NCBI RefSeq assembly: GCF_039555335.1
Contig: NC_092628.1
Location: forward strand, 68,018,292-68,082,291
DNA length: 64,000 nt
Origin: Amphiura filiformis
Taxonomy: Eukaryota; Echinodermata; Ophiuroidea; Amphilepidida; Amphiuridae
Direction: 5' to 3'
Part shown: positions 10,881 through 21,800 of the stretch, piece by piece
Position numbering within the stretch: position 1 is the first letter of the stretch
How the letters are laid out: each line of letters opens with the position of its first letter
Program-made: the position numbers and the translations under genes
The notes under the pieces: model-generated
The model's database searches: none
What the model was told of the DNA's origin: nothing
Seen by the model: only the letters and a program-made list of their open reading frames with translations

Positions 10881-12270
10881 GGCAACGCTCTGCAGGGTCT
10901 ATTGTTCTATTGTTTCCGATTAGAGCGCTGACATATTGGAAAATGTTGCCAATCAATATTCATGAGAGTGTACATTGAACGTCCAGTTTGCAAAATTGGG
11001 TGAGTTGTGTTTGGTAGGTGTGAAATACATCTGACTGGGCGTTTTAATTACATAACGAATGAAGGCATTGACATCATCGAATGGCTGCCCAGTGCTGTTA
11101 TGTGTTTAGTTATTATATAGGCCTAATAATTATTATTAAATGATTCATCATTCCTTTCTTTTCCCTTCTCTGTACTTATTCTTTCCTAAGCCTACACTTT
11201 ATCACTACCTCGCTCTCATTGTCCCCTCTCACCCTCCCTCTCTCATTCCCATCATTTTCCTTATATTTCTATATATCTACTTGTCTTTATTATATCTTTT
11301 TATTTCTCCCTTCCTCCAGCCCTCTCTCATTCTCCATATCCCCTCCTCCCCTCTTCCTCCCTCCTCCCCTCCCAAGACTTCTCACAGAGGTGAATCTATT
11401 TATTTTACGTTTTTACTGCCTCGGACACATTATTTTCGTGTAAAGGATCATGCATTACCCTTTATTTCTTAAATATAGATGTATGGACTGGACATGGCAG
11501 CCTTCATACATTCTAATATGTAATCGATCAGCAAGAGCATTCAATTTATTTAAATGAAACGCCTAACGTCAGGTGGGTGGTAAAGATGATTGCATCGACA
11601 GCTAAAGCCTCCTGATAGACTTCAGACCCACACAAGCACACATTTGGGATACGTGAGTACAATGGTACCACTTTACACATGACTGCCCTTATACATGACT
11701 GTATTGTGGTCACTTATTGATACTCGCCCGTTGTGTAGAGCGTTAATATGATGCCGGATCAGTGACCAATTTAATGGTGGAACCCCTTTATTCGAAACAA
11801 TGGTACCACTTTTATGAATAGCCTGTCGCAACCTAATCGGCATCAAACGAACAAAAGATTATATAATCTATTGCGACTATATTTCTATTTAAAAGCTCTT
11901 TGGTGTAAGGCTATACCATAACAATAGATGAATACAATTTTTGAATAGATCGCCCTGCACTACAACGCCACGGTCACTCGCGGTATGCATTGAACAATGT
12001 CAAAGAAATGCTAATCACTTGCATAGGTCTGTATAGATTAGTACAGCATGTACAACCATCAAGGGTCTCTTTTTCAGGCCCTCCAGCAGTTCCGAATACC
12101 CAAAATGGGGATCATGTTCCCGAGTTCATTTAGCTCATATTGAGTAAAACTCTCAAAATTGTAGCTCTTAACCCTAACACGCCCAGGTACTATAAAATAA
12201 TACAATGTACTTCATATGCGCTGTTCTTGATATAGGCACAGCCATACATAGGCCTACTACAAAATACTAG
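10881..12270. other. Gene-free stretch
   Basis: No gene is supported. A pyrimidine-rich stretch with CCCTCC words occupies about 11150-11390; its open frames are composition artefacts. Confidence 0.4.
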
Positions 12271-12681
12271 AATTAAAGCCATATTATAACATTTGCTGAG
12301 GAGGACGCCCTCACTGATTTTTTTAAAATTCATTTTTAGACGATTATATTGTACTTTATAAAACCAATATACCCTGCAAAAATCAAGACTCTAGGTGCTG
12401 TAGTTTTGTTAAAATCCGAGACTTTGAATAAAACGCCGGAATCAGCGTTTTATACGATGGAATTATCAGTCGAACGCATACACGAGGTTCATAACACACA
12501 GTATGTACACGGCGTGCGGGACGGTGATCTACACAACAAAGGGTACGTATTGGCGACATATGCGCTGGTAGTAAATTCCAATTTTCTTTGCTTTGCCGTA
12601 GTTGGTCGGCTCAAAAATAAAAGGGGATATATCTGACAGTAAAAGCTAACATTTTATGGCAAATAAATGCTAATCTATTTT
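12271..12681 (+). repeat. Dispersed repeat family R1, copy B
   Basis: Uninterrupted relative of 4345-5280. It ends with ATGCTAATCTATTTT, just before the left end of the 4.45-kb element at 12696. Confidence 0.75.
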
Positions 12682-13299
12682 GTATGAAAATGTTATAGGG
12701 TAAATACGCCTATTCTCGGTCACTTAAGAAACAACCCGCTCTATTTCTTGCGTAAATGATTATTAAAGTTAGCTATATGGGAACGTGCATTCCACACAAC
12801 ACCCCGTTTAACATACCCTGCATGACATCTTCCATTGAACCGGTATTGGAAGTATAAGGTCAAAAGGTCAAAGTTGGCGACAACTCCTATTCTCGGTCAC
12901 TAAACTCCTATTCTCGGTCACCGTATAGTTTTTCTATACCTATTCTCGGTCATTCTCTTTTGGAAGCCTGGTTGATCGGTATGATGCGGTTTTGATAACT
13001 TAAACCCATAATAAAATACGTGTGCAGTATTCTCAGATATATTGACAAGGAGCGATCCTTTCAAAAGGGTTGATTGGCAAAATTTTCGTACAATCTTATC
13101 GGGGGCCGAGGTGGTCCTATTTTGTGGGAGCGCGCAGCGGAATGCGTGGCACGCCCGACTAGTCCAGGAGCAAGAACACACAAGGCCCTAAATAAGGAGT
13201 TCGTTTACCCCCACTACATACAAGGTTTGACACCATAGGTAGTTAGTATGGACCCTCTAGATCACTGCTAAGTAGGTAGTGGTCTCAAATTGTGGCAAC

Positions 13300-13500
13300 A
13301 CTTTTTTTACAGGTCATTTTATATATGGACGTATAATCACATAAAATCACAAAAAATAGGGCAAAATTAAGGGGTAGGGGAGATATAAATTCCCATAACT
13401 CAACTTTAACTTATAATAATGAATTTAATTTGGTATGACTATGTAGCTAATTGATTGTTCTAACTTTCTAGTATTATTTGAAAGCAAACCTAGGTTTCAT
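13300..13500. repeat. Isolated ~200-bp satellite monomer
   Basis: Carries the same landmarks as the array at 14240-15630: AATTAAGGGGTAGGGG, CATAACTCAACTTTAACT, ATGTAGCTAATTGATTGTTC, AACTTTCTAGTATTATTT. It is separated from the array by the MITE at 13721-14024 and GT-rich sequence. Confidence 0.8.
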
Positions 13501-13720
13501 TAGATCATGATTAGAAGTGGCCGGTCCATACACTAGTGGAAAATGAGATTTTTCACAACAATGCGTAGGGTGGGTGTTTTTATGGCACTGGCTTCAAATT
13601 TTACTATTGTGCCAATTTCTATTTTCAAAATTAATTAAGCTCCATTTTTTAATTTTGTTTTTAATATCAAGCATATCTAGGCAAACATTGATGTTCTGGT
13701 TCAAATGCATGTTTGCGTGC

Positions 13721-14024
13721 GTTTGTAAATGCCGTCTAACGAGGACCTACATATGGATACACACCGTAAAACGAGGACACACCTCCAAACGAGGACGTCC
13801 TCGTTTTGAAACTATGCCCAGGATGACGTAAATGATGCAAATATGCATATAAGATAGCATATAAGATAGGTCCCCCATAGCGGGTATAAGACGGGTCTCA
13901 GTTGGATAGTAAGTTGCCTGGTGTGTTTGCGTGAGGTCCATGGTGTGTCGATTAAAAACGGGTGTGAAAGTCCTCGGTTAGATCCTTCTAAAGTCGAGGT
14001 CCTCGTTTGAACGTATTTACAAAC
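13721..14024. mobile_element. 304-bp MITE with GTTTGTAAAT ends
   Basis: Left end GTTTGTAAATGCCGTCTAAC then GAGGACCT; right end AGGTCCTCGTTTGAACGTAT then TTACAAAC, an imperfect inverted repeat of 28 bp. The interior repeats the CGAGGAC word several times. The flanks give no clear target duplication. Confidence 0.75.
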
Positions 14025-14239
14025 AGGGGTTCATGTTGGTTTGTGTTGTGTAGGTTTGGGGTAGGTGGGGTGTGTATGTGGGGGTGGGGGTGGGTGTGTA
14101 TAGGGTTCGGGGTTGGGGTGTTTTACGTGTCTTAATATGTCACTCAGCTGAACTATATAAGTTCCATTAACCAAATTTGTTTGGTAAGTTACCATTCATG
14201 TAATATTTTGAATATTTATATGTGCGGGGTGAGATCAAC

Positions 14240-15630
14240 CACTGCTTGTCAGGAAAATAGACTGAAAATGTAAAAAATAGTTACTTTTCCACATGTAGCA
14301 GCGCGTGTAACAATATTAAGGGGTAGGGGAAATATAAACCATCATAACTCAACTTCAACTCATGATAATGAATTCATTTTGGAATTAATATGTACCTAAT
14401 TGATTGTTCAAATGTTTTAGTATTATTTTAAAGCAAAACAAACATTATTTGTCAGGTAGATAGACATAAAATGCGAGAAAAGGTTAATTTTTCATGTATA
14501 ACCATGTCAAATATGGTATTATTAAGGGTTAGGGGAAATAAAAACCACCATAACTCAACCTTTACTCATAATAATGAATCCATTTTGGTATCAACATGTA
14601 GCTAGTTGATTGTTTTAACTTTCCAGTATTATTTTTAACAGAAAAACCATTAGGTCTACATAAAGTGTGAAAATTTTTTAATTTTCCAATGTGTAACAGT
14701 GTAAAATATGACAATATTAAGGGGTAGGGGCGTACAATCCAACATAACTCGATGTTTATTCATTATAATTTATTCATTTTGGCATCAAAACATAGCTATT
14801 TGGTTCTTGTAATCTTTTAAAGCAAAATGACCATTATTTGTTAGCTGTATAGACTTAAAAATGTAAAAAAATATCAATTTTTCAAGTGTAGAAGCGTAAA
14901 ATATGACAATATTAAGGGGTAAGGGGACATACAAATCACCAAAACACAGGTCTTACTGATGAAAATGAATTAATTTTGGTAACAATATGTAGCTAAGTGA
15001 TAGTTCCAACTTTCTAGTATTATTTTAAAAGCAATTAAACCATTAGTTGTCAGCTAGATAGACATAAAATATACGAAAATGTTAATATTCCATGTCTAAC
15101 AGCGTAAAATATGACAATATTAAGGGATAGGGGACATTCAAATCACCAAAACTCAAGTTTTGCGGATGAAACTGAATTCATTTTGGTATCAATATGTAGC
15201 TATTTGATTGTTCTCATTTTCTAGCATTATTTTAAAAGCATTTAAACCATTAGTTGTCAGGTAGTTAAACATAATATATGAGAAATATGTTAATATTCCA
15301 TATCTAACAACGTAAAATATGACAATATTAAGGGGTAGGGGACATACAAATCACGAAAAACTCAAGTTTTGCTGATGAAAATGAATTCATTTTGGTATCA
15401 ATATGTAGCTAATTGGTTGTTCTAACTTTCTAGTAATTATTTTAAAAGCAATTTTAAAAGCAATTTTAAAACCATTAGTTGTCAGGTAGATAGACATAAA
15501 ATGTGAAAAAAGGGTTAATTTCCATGTGTAGCAACATAAAATAATAACAATATTAAGGTGTAGGGGACATACAAATCACCAAAACTCACGTTTTACTGAT
15601 GAAAATGAATTCATTTTGGTATCAATACCA
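14240..15630. repeat. ~200-bp satellite array, about seven copies
   Basis: The landmark AAGGGGTAGGGG (with variants) recurs at about 14320, 14525, 14721, 14914, 15123, 15332 and 15557, giving spacings of 193-225 bp. Each unit has the same order: GGGGTAGGGG, an AACTCAA phrase, AATGAATTCATTTTGGTATC, TGTAGCTA, a TTTCTAGTATTATTTTAAAG phrase, and ATAGACATAAAAT. The later units are more alike than the first ones. Confidence 0.9.
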
Positions 15631-15642
15631 CTGCAGATCAAT

Positions 15643-15760
15643 CAGTGGCGTAACTCACGAGGAGGACAACATACCTTAGGGGCGCCAAATTGACCAATAT
15701 TTATTTAGCATCCAAGCGATGAAAGTCAAATTTTTATGCTTACGGGCACCTAAACAGCGC
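15643..15760 (+). mobile_element. Fragment of the CAGTGGCGTAAC element
   Basis: Starts CAGTGGCGTAACT and shares GGGGCGCCAAATTGACCAAT and CCAAGCGATGAAAGTCAA with 6304-6686. The right terminus is not found nearby. It interrupts the satellite array. Confidence 0.6.
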
Positions 15761-16029
15761 CCTCACAATTTCAGCCGACAATTTCGCCTCCTTACCAGTT
15801 CCGGCCTTGATATTATTCCGACAGCCTGTCACTAATTCACAATCGATTTGAAACATTTTTGAATAGATTTTCAATGTTGAAGTCCTACTCTGTTGTTTCC
15901 ATAAAAACAAGCACGATTCACTTGAATTTAGTACCCACGAGAGGCTGATACATTTTGCTCAGGCGCTAATTTTAACCGGAACTATACAAGGTTACACTAA
16001 ATACGGAAGGATTTAGTGTTGTGCCCCCT

Positions 16030-16530
16030 TGAAGAATAGCACAATAGCGCTAATAGCACGCTATAAGGTCTAGGTCATTTTAAGAATAGCACAATAGCGC
16101 TAATAGCACCCCTCCAAGTGTACAAGAATTCAAAAATAACATTATTGCGATAATAACGCGCTATATGCCCCTAAGGCCAAAACAATTTCCAGAGCACAAT
16201 AGCACTAATAGCACGCTATAAGGCCTAACCATTTTAAGAATAGCACCATAGCGCTAATAGCACGCTATATAAGGTCTAACCATAAGAATAGCACAACAGC
16301 GCTAATAACACCCCTCCAAGTAATAGGAGAACTCAAAAATAGCATAACCATGATAACTGTGCTAATAATATATTAACATTTAAAGCTATTTTTAATGTCA
16401 ATAATGGTTTTTTCTAAGTCCTCAAAAAATAGCACTGTCAATTGCACAAATAGCACACCCATGAAAATAGCGGTGCTATTTGTGCTAACATGTATATAAA
16501 GTAATGACAAAATTGCGCTAATAGCACGTG
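16030..16530. repeat. ~50-bp degenerate satellite, AATAGCAC units
   Basis: GAATAGCACAATAGCGCTAA followed by TAGCAC recurs about every 50 bp (16033, 16083 and then more degenerate copies). The linker GCTATAAGGTCTA(G/A)... is also shared. Nothing coding. Confidence 0.8.
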
Positions 16531-17304
16531 TAGGCCCGAGGAGATAGTGTATGTTATCTGCGCAAGTCAGTTATAGCGCCTTTCTCGGACCAGGGCAGGA
16601 ACCATTTTTGCCGACAGAAATGTGACATTGTTGACCCAATTTTTCCGACACATTTAGGACACATGGCAACAACAATGTCAACATAGCTCATACTAGGGAA
16701 CACTGACCGAGAATAGGAATGCCAACGGAATTCGTATGCCTATTCTCGGACACCCCTGTTTCTATGGGAATTTACATAAACACAACACCAATCATTTGCT
16801 ATGGTGTTATTTACGATGCAGATGGATCAACTTGTTAAAATTACAGCTTTAAAATGCATGTACAATTTCGCATTACTGATTATATTACAATATATCACCT
16901 CTTAAATGACGTCATTATTTTTTTTAAATGCCGATATTTCAGGTCACCATACCATCTCAAAATCTATCATTTGAGGTGAACTGTGCTGCCGTGATATTAA
17001 AAAGTCACCAAAACCTGCAGCACTGGTGCGGCTAAATGATTAGCTCGGAAGACACGGCTGAAATTAAAGCAACGATCGTCAGCGGTTGTTCAATACGCTA
17101 ACTGACCGAGAATAGGCGTGTGACCGAGAATAGGCGTATTGACCCTAATATGGTTTTAAGTTATTGTTTTTAGCCGCTGGAGTGCATTTAATATATTGTC
17201 TGAGTTTGTCTCATATATATAACACGGGTGGCATACCACTGTATACATACAAGTAGGCCTAGATGTGCACAACTTCCATAACTAAGGTGTATTTAAAAAC
17301 AAAA

Positions 17305-17305
17305 C

Positions 17306-17371
<66 letters not shown>

Positions 17372-17372
17372 C
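17305..17372. repeat. (AAC)n microsatellite
   Basis: More than twenty uninterrupted AAC triplets. The poly-Asn and poly-Val open frames here are artefacts of this run. Confidence 0.98.
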
Positions 17373-17387
17373 AAGAGTTGAAAGCAG

Positions 17388-17734
17388 ATTTCGTCAAATA
17401 AACGCCCCCGGGGGCGTTACATTTTCCCAAGGGGGGGCGTTTATTAGAGGACATTTTTAGCACGACAATTCCCGTTAAAATCATTAGGTAAGCTTAAAAG
17501 TCACGCTAAAATGACGAACTATGAACTTTTGACACTGACTTTTGGTTCATTTCCGGGTTTCTGATGCAGATTTTCGCCATTTATTGCTGCTATTACCGAC
17601 CATGTGAGCAACTTGGGAAGCTTACTACATGTACACAAGATAGCATGGAAATATCGGAATTTTTGAAACATCTTGGTGAAAAAAGTGGTGGGGGCGTTTA
17701 TTTGAGGGGGGCGACTATTTGACGAAATACGGTA
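17388..17734. mobile_element. MITE with ATTTCGTCAAATA ends
   Basis: Left ATTTCGTCAAATAAACGCCC and right GGGCGACTATTTGACGAAAT are inverted repeats. G-rich inner words (GGGGGCGTTTATT) are also repeated. Ends of this kind (TACCGTATTTCGTCAAATA) are common in animal genomes as MITEs; the superfamily is not assigned. Confidence 0.7.
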
Positions 17735-18690
17735 TGTAATAATTTGGCTGTTGGCACAGGTTGGTAGGTACTAAAAATACTGGCCAGTGAAGCTGTTTGA
17801 CTGTTGCCAAGGTCAGCTGTCTTAGTTAGTACACATACATAACAATTTAACTTTCTTTAGGTTGTTTACTTACTGTAACTTGCTTCAAGTGTTGAGAAGC
17901 CATTCAACATGCATAGCCATGGACGTACTAAATATCTTCACCGAAGCTTGAGACTGAACTGAAGGGTATGTGTAAACACCGTGAGTTCATGCACCACCAA
18001 GCTAAATCATGACAATGGAACTTCAGAAAGGGGAACTTAGGAATCAATTGTATTTTCAAATTTCAGCCAGTCGGGTCATTCACCCTGCAATAGTCATGAA
18101 ATGATGAATGATAGTTTTTGGCTCAGTCATTTGCAATTGCATTGCAGTACACATTTCTAACATGTGGCAAACACCACAACATGTTCAGCATTTAAATATA
18201 CATCTCGATGCTCTGCTCTGCACTGTTGATTCAAGAATAATCCTGCAGCATGTTCAGCACAGCTGTCCTAGCAATAGAAATGATGATGAACTGCCCGGTC
18301 ATTGAAAACTGCGTAAATAGAGCAACGTGGAGATTTGTTATTTCCGCATTCTGTTTAATCAACACTAGAGGGCGCTAGAACGATTTTCTGAGCGAGAAAT
18401 TTTCAAAAAGGACCCACAAGCTATTGAAAATCAGCATTGCAAAATATCTAGCGTTTTTTATGCCAAAGTTTTACTCTATATAAATGTCTTTTAAGTTGTG
18501 TTCACTTTTACCTCAGCAATCTAGTTAAAAATGAAAACAATAAAAAAGTATGCTATAGTAATTTTATGGCAAATATTGCAAAATTAATCCTAATTTCCAA
18601 ACTTTGTAAAGTACGTTGAGAAACGCATATTTTTTTTCACTAATCTACGGTGTCAATTTCTCATATATTTTGCCAGCGTGGATATTGACC
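17735..18690 (+). promoter_or_regulatory. Presumed upstream/promoter region of PDXDC1
   Basis: Non-coding sequence directly before the first PDXDC1 coding exon. A phrase ending ACATGTTCAGCA(TT/CA) occurs around 18179 and 18249. No TATA box or initiator stands out, and the transcription start cannot be placed. Confidence 0.35.
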
Positions 18691-18807
18691 ATGGCAGCGA
18701 AAGTATCTGTTGGTGAAGAAGCTTCGATTTCAACACCTGCTAGACCTGCAAAGAAAGAAGCAAATAAGGTTAAAAGACCCGCAACCATGGAGGAAGGGTT
18801 TCAGAAG
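18691..18807 (+). CDS. PDXDC1: PDXDC1 exon 1
   Basis: Residues 1-39, MAAKVSVGEEASISTPARP then a Lys-rich stretch ending EEGFQK. Donor AAG|gtaatg, phase 0. This N-terminal extension has no counterpart I recall in human PDXDC1, so it is the least certain exon; a 9.5-kb intron follows. Confidence 0.75.
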
Positions 18808-21800
18808 GTAATGAATATGATACGAATAATCTGTTTATGACAAAAATGTAATTTCTGGGCAGTTGTATGTCAGTAGTGCACATCAAATACTTCAATCGTA
18901 CACACCCACTTTACCAATCATGTTTATATACAGTTTCTTAATATGCTGGTGTCATACTTTCTGCTGCTTGCCGCTGAGCAGCATGACACTTCATCAAGCG
19001 GAGTGTCCTAGTGGCACACCACTGATCGGTAGCGTGCCGTGAGCGGCAGTGGCGCGGCCAGTGCCGTAGTATTTTAGTTCGCAACGCAAACTTAAAAAAC
19101 CGGGCAAAACAGACACGTCATTTATCGGTATGACATTTTTCATTATTGGTGCTGCCCTATTTAAGTTTGCACTGAAGTGCCATCTCAATTTGGGTGCGCC
19201 GATTTGGATCATGTGCTAATGAATTTTTATTTATTCTGGATAAATAATAAAGTATTAATTACAATTTCAAGCATAGTTGTTTAAGCAAGAAGTACAAGAA
19301 GCTCATGAGCTGCGTAATTAATATTATGACAAACATGCAACTATTTAAGCCACAGGAGCCTTGTATTTTTTAGTGCAAACTCTAATTGAAATCATGCAAT
19401 GACGTTGCACTAGCCTTTTGTATACAGATCATCCCATACCGTACTAGCAGAACTAAGTACGGTATGGGTTCCTCGTACTAGTAGTATTTAGTATTACGCT
19501 GACTTTCCTATTCGGTGAGGATGACAATTTTGAGTTTTGACCTCCTCATCTGTTTACAAAGAGAGGTAGGGTCCGGTCTAGTACAGGAACCCATACCGTA
19601 GTAGCTCTGCACAACAGTATGAGATACAGTGTATTCTGTCGGTCCGTGTCACGTCACTTCCGGTTGATGATGTTCGAGTGAAAACAAGTCCCTGATTCGA
19701 TTTTTGTTGATGATTTCTGTCATTGGTGTAATGTAAATTTCGATCGCAAATAGTCAGTGGAATCAAACAACCGTCTTCAGAGTGAAAGAAACTTACTTGA
19801 TTTACCGTTTATATACTGACAAACTTAAAATTAAATTCCATGGTCGAGCGTCGTTTTTTCCGAAATTGAATGTCACTCCAGCAACATCGCTATGTAGCCT
19901 CCTTCACAGCCGGTTTCTGTTGTTCACAACAAACCGTGAGCCACATGCAGTTTGGGCCCGAGACTAGAGATAGCCCGGATGTCCGAGCGACAGAATGCAA
20001 AAAGCTAGTGCAACGCAATTGCATGATTTCAATTAGAGTTTGCACTAAAAAATACAAGGCTGCTAGCTCCTGTACTAGGATGGTTAAATAGTTGCACATG
20101 TATGTTTGTCATTAATTACACAGCTTCTTGTACTTCTTACCTAAACTACCATGCTTGTAATTGTAATTAATACTCAATTATTTATCCAGAATAAATAAAT
20201 ATTCATTAGCACATGATCAAAATTGGTGCACCCAAAGTGAGATGCTATGTGTGGCTCATGCATGCAATACGAAGTATTGCTGCGTGGTAAAGCGAGTCTA
20301 TCTCGCAACTATAAAGTAATGGTCGTTTTTTACTCTGAGTCTCTGTTCAAAACGTGACATGTGTACACCAAATACAGCCCCCGAAATGGTCTACTTTTAG
20401 CGCACCTCAACTCCGAAACAGTTTAGTCATTGTTAAAAATGCGATCCCCAACCCTTTGCTTACCTTTGGACGAATTTGTAGCAGTCTCCGTGTTGAAGAA
20501 TGCCTGGAGCCCGGTACTTGCCTGGTACAAACATATAGAAATGGCCACATTGCTTCAGTCCCGTTAATGAATATTTATTCCATACTCCAATGGTTCCAAC
20601 TGGGATCCAACGTGGGCATCACAATGAAAGTATGAAACCAGCATTAGAGCCGCCATTTTGACATATGTGCGTTCTGCTCATGAGAAAAATTACCATACCT
20701 TTTGTTGACGTTTATCAAAACTAAATTTTCGATAACGGGTCATACTAGGATTTCATTTTTTTATTAATGAAGTTACATGTTGTTTTGAGCAATAACACGA
20801 GAAGTTTTGAGTTGTATTTCAACTGGTGGTGTAGGAAGGTGAGTGATTTCGTGATGAGGTTTTCTTGTTTCAACGATCCGATAGTAGGATACAAGACGTA
20901 GGCTAAAAAGGTCTTACGCATGGGCGGTGGTGTTCTTGAAATCATCTAGAAACGCTCCATTCGCTGGTATCGTTTCAGGCGGTCTCACTGAAGCTACTGA
21001 GATGCCACTTCAGTGCAAACTTAGGGCAGCACCAATTTGATACAAAAATGTCATACCGGTACTGATAAATGATGTGTCTGTTTTGCCCAGTTTTAAGTTT
21101 GCGTTGTGAACTAGGTCTACAGACAAAAGGCCTGTCCCGGGAGGCCTGTCAAAACTGTTCCGCTTGTCCAAACACTCAAGTATCAGAAGGATCGTCCACA
21201 ATAGAGTGATTCATGCAGCATGAATAGGGGATTAAAAAACTGTGAAGTAGGACCATGTGCTTCTTTTGTCCAATTTGCCATCAAGATTTCGAATGGAAAC
21301 AGTTCAGACCCAGAACACGAATCATGTCAGAAATTAATATTTTGTTGTGGGACTGTTGCCGCTCTTACAGCCTGACTTTTAATGCAATTAGTGAAATTAC
21401 CAGGCAGAACGGTAGTCAGTCGATGCCTACATGTTGAACTTGATGTATTGTTAAACAAGACCCACTCAGGCACTTAATTATAAGTGCTTGAAACGATCAA
21501 ATTCGGTGCTGAAATAAGCAAAATTTTTAGTTGTACACCTTTTCACTTCATAATTAATTTTCTCGGTCAAATGAAAAGCAATAATTTTCATTCTTCGGTA
21601 AAAAAACTATAATGCTTGGTACTGTATTTTTTTTTCAACACTCTTCATGGAAAGATGTCCATGTTATTTTTCTACACTCTTTGTGTTAGAAGTAGGTGTT
21701 GCATATGACTGGTCAAGCACCCTCGCATACCCAAACATACACTGTACATGTAGAGAGAGTGCTTGGCATATCCGCAGTCTTAAAATTACAACAGATTGGC

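Larger units (their letters stand above)
12696..17147. mobile_element. Candidate 4.45-kb composite TIR element
   Basis: The left end reads TAGGGTAAATACGCCTATTC, then TCGGTCAC. The right end, reverse complemented, reads TAGGGTCAATACGCCTATTC, then TCGGTCAC. The word CCTATTCTCGGTCA or its complement recurs near the left end (12708, 12886, 12908, 12940) and near the right end (about 16705, 16738, 17103, 17121), as transposase-binding subterminal motifs often do. The interior holds satellites and a nested MITE and shows no credible transposase gene. TA or a similarly short duplication is possible but ambiguous. Confidence 0.6.

Noticed and set aside
11140-11472. 110-codon Pro/Leu/Ser open frame
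   Set aside because: Pyrimidine-rich low-complexity sequence explains the composition; no supporting exon structure.
14240-16530. Possible CRISPR-like arrays
   Set aside because: Unit lengths of ~200 and ~50 bp with degenerate, non-spacer-like structure in a eukaryotic genome; these are satellites.
17263-17484. Poly-Asn and poly-Val open frames
   Set aside because: They are translations of an (AAC)n microsatellite and adjoining MITE sequence.
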